A stretch of DNA of 64,000 bases, taken from positions 1 to 64,000 of the forward strand of contig CAJOHX010000005.1 in the NCBI GenBank assembly GCA_905234475.1, given 5' to 3'. The notes beneath the pieces are model-generated. The model had not been told where the DNA came from, did not search any database, and saw only the letters and a program-made list of their open reading frames with translations. This stretch comes from an uncultured Bacteroidales bacterium. GTDB lineage: Bacteria; Bacteroidota; Bacteroidia; Bacteroidales; UBA932. Positions within the stretch are counted from its first letter, which is position 1. Every line of letters starts with the position of its first letter. The translations under genes and the position numbers were made by a program. Below, piece after piece: positions 61,587 to 64,000 of this stretch.

Positions 61587-62231
61587 TTAGAATACCAAGG
61601 TATAGCCGGCACCCAGCAGATGGCAGGCGCCGGTCAGGCCTGCCATGTCATAGAGGTGGTACATGTAGAAGAAATCCAGCGAATGGCCGCCTCCGAGGCT
61701 GATTTCCGTGCCGGCATAGTGCAGCGAGCGGACCCATCCCTTGCCGTCGAGACTGCCGAAGATCTCGTACATGAGGTAGGGGGTCAGGATGCTGTCCGGG
61801 GCCTTGTATTGCCCGCGGAGCCGGACCCGGAGGGTGTTGCTGCAGGATTGGGAGGCCGGGTTGTAGGCCAGCTCATATTTCTGCCGGAAGGCGACGGCAA
61901 GGCCTTCGCGCTTGAGCGTCTCCGTGAAGCTCAGCACGGCCTTGTGCTGCTCCATTTTCCCTGCCGAGGGAATGTTCCAGTACTCGTAGCTCAGGTCTCC
62001 CTTGAGCCAGTTGTTGAAGTTGTAGCCGCCGCCGGCCATGGCGAACCAGCATTCCGTGCTGCGGATATGGTCGAAGGAACGGTGCTCGAGCCGCGCCATG
62101 GCGTAGGGTGCCCCGAATGACTTAATAAGCTGGATGCTTGTCCAGGTGCCATAATCAGATTGCGTCTGCGCGCCAGCATGCGGCGAGAAGGCCAGCAAGG
62201 CGGCCAAAATGGAAACAAAAACTCTTTTCAT
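61587..62231 (-). CDS. DUF2490-like outer-membrane protein
   Basis: Signal MKRVFVSILAALLAFSPHAGAQ; YGTWTSIQLIKSF...; start corrected from 62282. Confidence 0.7.
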   Translation of the reverse strand: MKRVFVSILAALLAFSPHAGAQTQSDYGTWTSIQLIKSFGAPYAMARLEHRSFDHIRSTECWFAMAGGGYNFNNWLKGDLSYEYWNIPSAGKMEQHKAVLSFTETLKREGLAVAFRQKYELAYNPASQSCSNTLRVRLRGQYKAPDSILTPYLMYEIFGSLDGKGWVRSLHYAGTEISLGGGHSLDFFYMYHLYDMAGLTGACHLLGAGYTLVF

Positions 62232-62291
62232 ACCGGGACAAAGATAATAAAAACGTAATTTCCACAAAGAAATTAACGGCAAAAATGAAAA

Positions 62292-62305
62292 TATCGCTTG
62301 CGATA
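62292..62305. promoter_or_regulatory. Candidate OhrR/MarR operator 1, TATCGCTTGCGATA, containing the -33 TTG
   Basis: Perfect dyad, part of ATATCGCTTGCGATAT 62291-62306. Confidence 0.65.
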
Positions 62306-62319
62306 TAAAATAATCGTCG

Positions 62320-62327
62320 TATATTTG
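62320..62327 (+). promoter_or_regulatory. -7 box TATATTTG, 19 nt after TTG 62298-62300
   Basis: Exact TAnnTTTG. Confidence 0.65.
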
Positions 62328-62341
62328 TATCGCGAACGATA
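62328..62341. promoter_or_regulatory. Candidate OhrR/MarR operator 2, TATCGCGAACGATA, at the predicted TSS
   Basis: Same TATCGYNNRCGATA pattern as operator 1. Confidence 0.6.
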
Positions 62342-62355
62342 TAAATAACGAACAT

Positions 62356-62898
62356 ATGGCAAAGATTTATGATTTCAAAGCCCTGAACAACAAGGGCATC
62401 GAGGTAGACCTCGCACAGTATGAAGGGAAGGTCCTTCTCATTGTCAACACCGCCTCCAAGTGCGGCTTCACCCCGCAGTATGACGGACTGGAAGACCTTT
62501 ATCAGAAATATAAGGACCGGGGACTCGTCATCCTTGGCTTCCCCTGCGACCAGTTTGCCCACCAGGAGCCCGGCTCAAACGAGGAGATTGCGGAGTTCTG
62601 CCGCATCAACCATGGGGTCACTTTCCCGCTGATGGCCAAAATTGAAGTCAACGGCGAGAACGAGCATCCGGTTTATGGCTACCTCAAGTCTGTCGCTCCG
62701 ACGGAAGAGTACAAGGGCCTTAAGGGAAAAGCGACCCGCACCATGCTGAAGGGGCTCAGCAAGAGCGCCAAAAAGGACAGCGACATCCTCTGGAACTTCA
62801 CCAAGTTCCTGGTCAGCCGCGACGGCTCCGTGGTCAAGCGCTTTGCGCCCGTGGCCGAGCCCGTTTCTTTCGAAAAGGACATCGAGGAGATGCTGTAA
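62356..62898 (+). CDS. Glutathione peroxidase family protein (Cys type), cytosolic
   Basis: NTASKCGFTPQYDGLE, GFPCDQFAHQEPG, WNFTKFLVSRDG. Confidence 0.93.
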   Translation: MAKIYDFKALNNKGIEVDLAQYEGKVLLIVNTASKCGFTPQYDGLEDLYQKYKDRGLVILGFPCDQFAHQEPGSNEEIAEFCRINHGVTFPLMAKIEVNGENEHPVYGYLKSVAPTEEYKGLKGKATRTMLKGLSKSAKKDSDILWNFTKFLVSRDGSVVKRFAPVAEPVSFEKDIEEML

Positions 62899-63350
62899 TG
62901 GACGGTCGCTTCAAACTGGACAACCAGCTCTGTTTCCGGCTGTATACCGCCTCGCGTCTCATCACGCAGGCGTATCATCCGCTGCTGGCCGAACAGGGAC
63001 TGACCTACCCGCAGTACCTGGTGCTCATGGTGCTGTGGGAGAAGGATGCCCAGCCGGTCAATGACATTGCCAGGCGGCTGATGCTGGAGACCAACACCGT
63101 CACGCCGCTGCTCAAGCGGATGGAGGCTGAAGGCATTCTGACCCGCACCCAGGGAAAGAAAGACGCCCGGCAGATGATTGTGAAACTGACGCGAAAGGGG
63201 AGGGACCTGCAGGACAAACTGATGCGTGTCCCGGAGACCGTCGGCAGCGCCGTCCTCTGCGAAAGCGTCACGCCCGAGACGGTCCCGGGCCTGTTTACTA
63301 TGCTGGATAACATCATCAATCAATTGAAAAACAAATCAGAAAACAGTTAA
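62898..63350 (+). CDS. MarR family regulator, OhrR-like
   Basis: LDNQLCFRLYTASRLITQAYHPLLAEQGLTYPQYLVLMVLWE with N-terminal Cys; LLKRMEAEGILTRTQGKKDAR wing. Confidence 0.85.
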   Translation: MDGRFKLDNQLCFRLYTASRLITQAYHPLLAEQGLTYPQYLVLMVLWEKDAQPVNDIARRLMLETNTVTPLLKRMEAEGILTRTQGKKDARQMIVKLTRKGRDLQDKLMRVPETVGSAVLCESVTPETVPGLFTMLDNIINQLKNKSENS

Positions 63351-63353
63351 GTT

Positions 63354-63965
63354 ATGTCACTTGGAAGAACCCTTTTGCTCGTTGGCGCCCTTCTTTTCGC
63401 CTTCAGCTGCACGAACCAGTCAAATACCATCTACCGGTTCAAGACTGTGTCCAACGACGGTGAAGACGTGAACTTCGCCGACTACAAAGGCAAAGTTCTG
63501 CTGGTTGTCAACACTGCATCAAAATGCGGCTTCACACCCCAGTATGACGGCCTGGAAGCCCTCTATAAGAAATACCGGCACCAGGGTCTGGTCGTCATCG
63601 GTTTCCCCTGCGACCAGTTCGGCCACCAGGAGCCCGGCTCCGACGAGGAGATCGTGGAGTTCTGCCGGCTGAATTACGGTGTCACCTTCCCGCTGATGGC
63701 CAAGTCGGACGTGAACGGAGAGAACGCGAATGAAGTGTTCAAGTGGCTGTACTCCGAGAAGCCCTTTGCCGGATGGGGAGACAGCGAGACGGGACAGTTC
63801 ATGGACGGGATGCTCTCCCGGAATGATCCGGACTATGCCTCCAATCCAGACATCAAGTGGAATTTCACCAAGTTCCTGATTGACCGCAAGGGCAGGGTTG
63901 TTGCCCGCTTCGAACCCGTCGTTACTCCCGCGGAGCTTGAGGCGGAAATCGAAACGCTTTTATAA
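63354..63965 (+). CDS. Glutathione peroxidase family lipoprotein
   Basis: ALLFAFSC lipobox; NTASKCGFTPQYDGLEALYKKY. Confidence 0.9.
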   Translation: MSLGRTLLLVGALLFAFSCTNQSNTIYRFKTVSNDGEDVNFADYKGKVLLVVNTASKCGFTPQYDGLEALYKKYRHQGLVVIGFPCDQFGHQEPGSDEEIVEFCRLNYGVTFPLMAKSDVNGENANEVFKWLYSEKPFAGWGDSETGQFMDGMLSRNDPDYASNPDIKWNFTKFLIDRKGRVVARFEPVVTPAELEAEIETLL

Positions 63966-64000
63966 CTGCTTCAAGCAATTGAACTTATTTGACAGCAAAC

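Overview
High-GC Bacteroidota (Bacteroidales-like) chromosomal window, read from sequence only; no searches were run. It carries about 48 protein genes, one tRNA-Val(TAC) and an adjacent tmRNA. Main blocks: (i) type-B carboxylesterase, porin-like protein, ATP-grasp ligase and GH95; (ii) tRNA-Val + ssrA with a perfect 24-bp inverted repeat starting in the tmRNA acceptor arm; (iii) DeoD and a VanX-like dipeptidase divergent from four tandem fimbrillin-like lipoproteins, two ending in FISUMP-like domains and one carrying a 26-aa Cys/Leu repeat; (iv) CobW GTPase, DMT and Dcu transporters; (v) a CAZyme run (GH31+PA14, GH3, GH2+LamG-like insert, GH9) resembling a xyloglucan toolkit without SusC/SusD; (vi) a Y-family polymerase pair; (vii) an NMT1-like binding protein coupled to a Cache-HAMP-SpoIIE phosphatase; (viii) hypB - 942-aa FeS/flavin oxidoreductase - hypA - small TM protein - DUF5692-like membrane protein with no hydrogenase subunits in view; (ix) tandem-flavodoxin protein, glutamine synthetase, Gfo/Idh/MocA; (x) higB/higA-like genes split by a secreted ORF; (xi) M16 peptidase, phosphatases, symporter; (xii) gpx-MarR/OhrR-gpx with two matching operator dyads on the promoter. 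Genome-scale signals: TAnnTTTG -7 boxes exactly 4 nt before ATG (candidate leaderless mRNAs) and convergent genes overlapping by exactly 4 nt at their stop codons.
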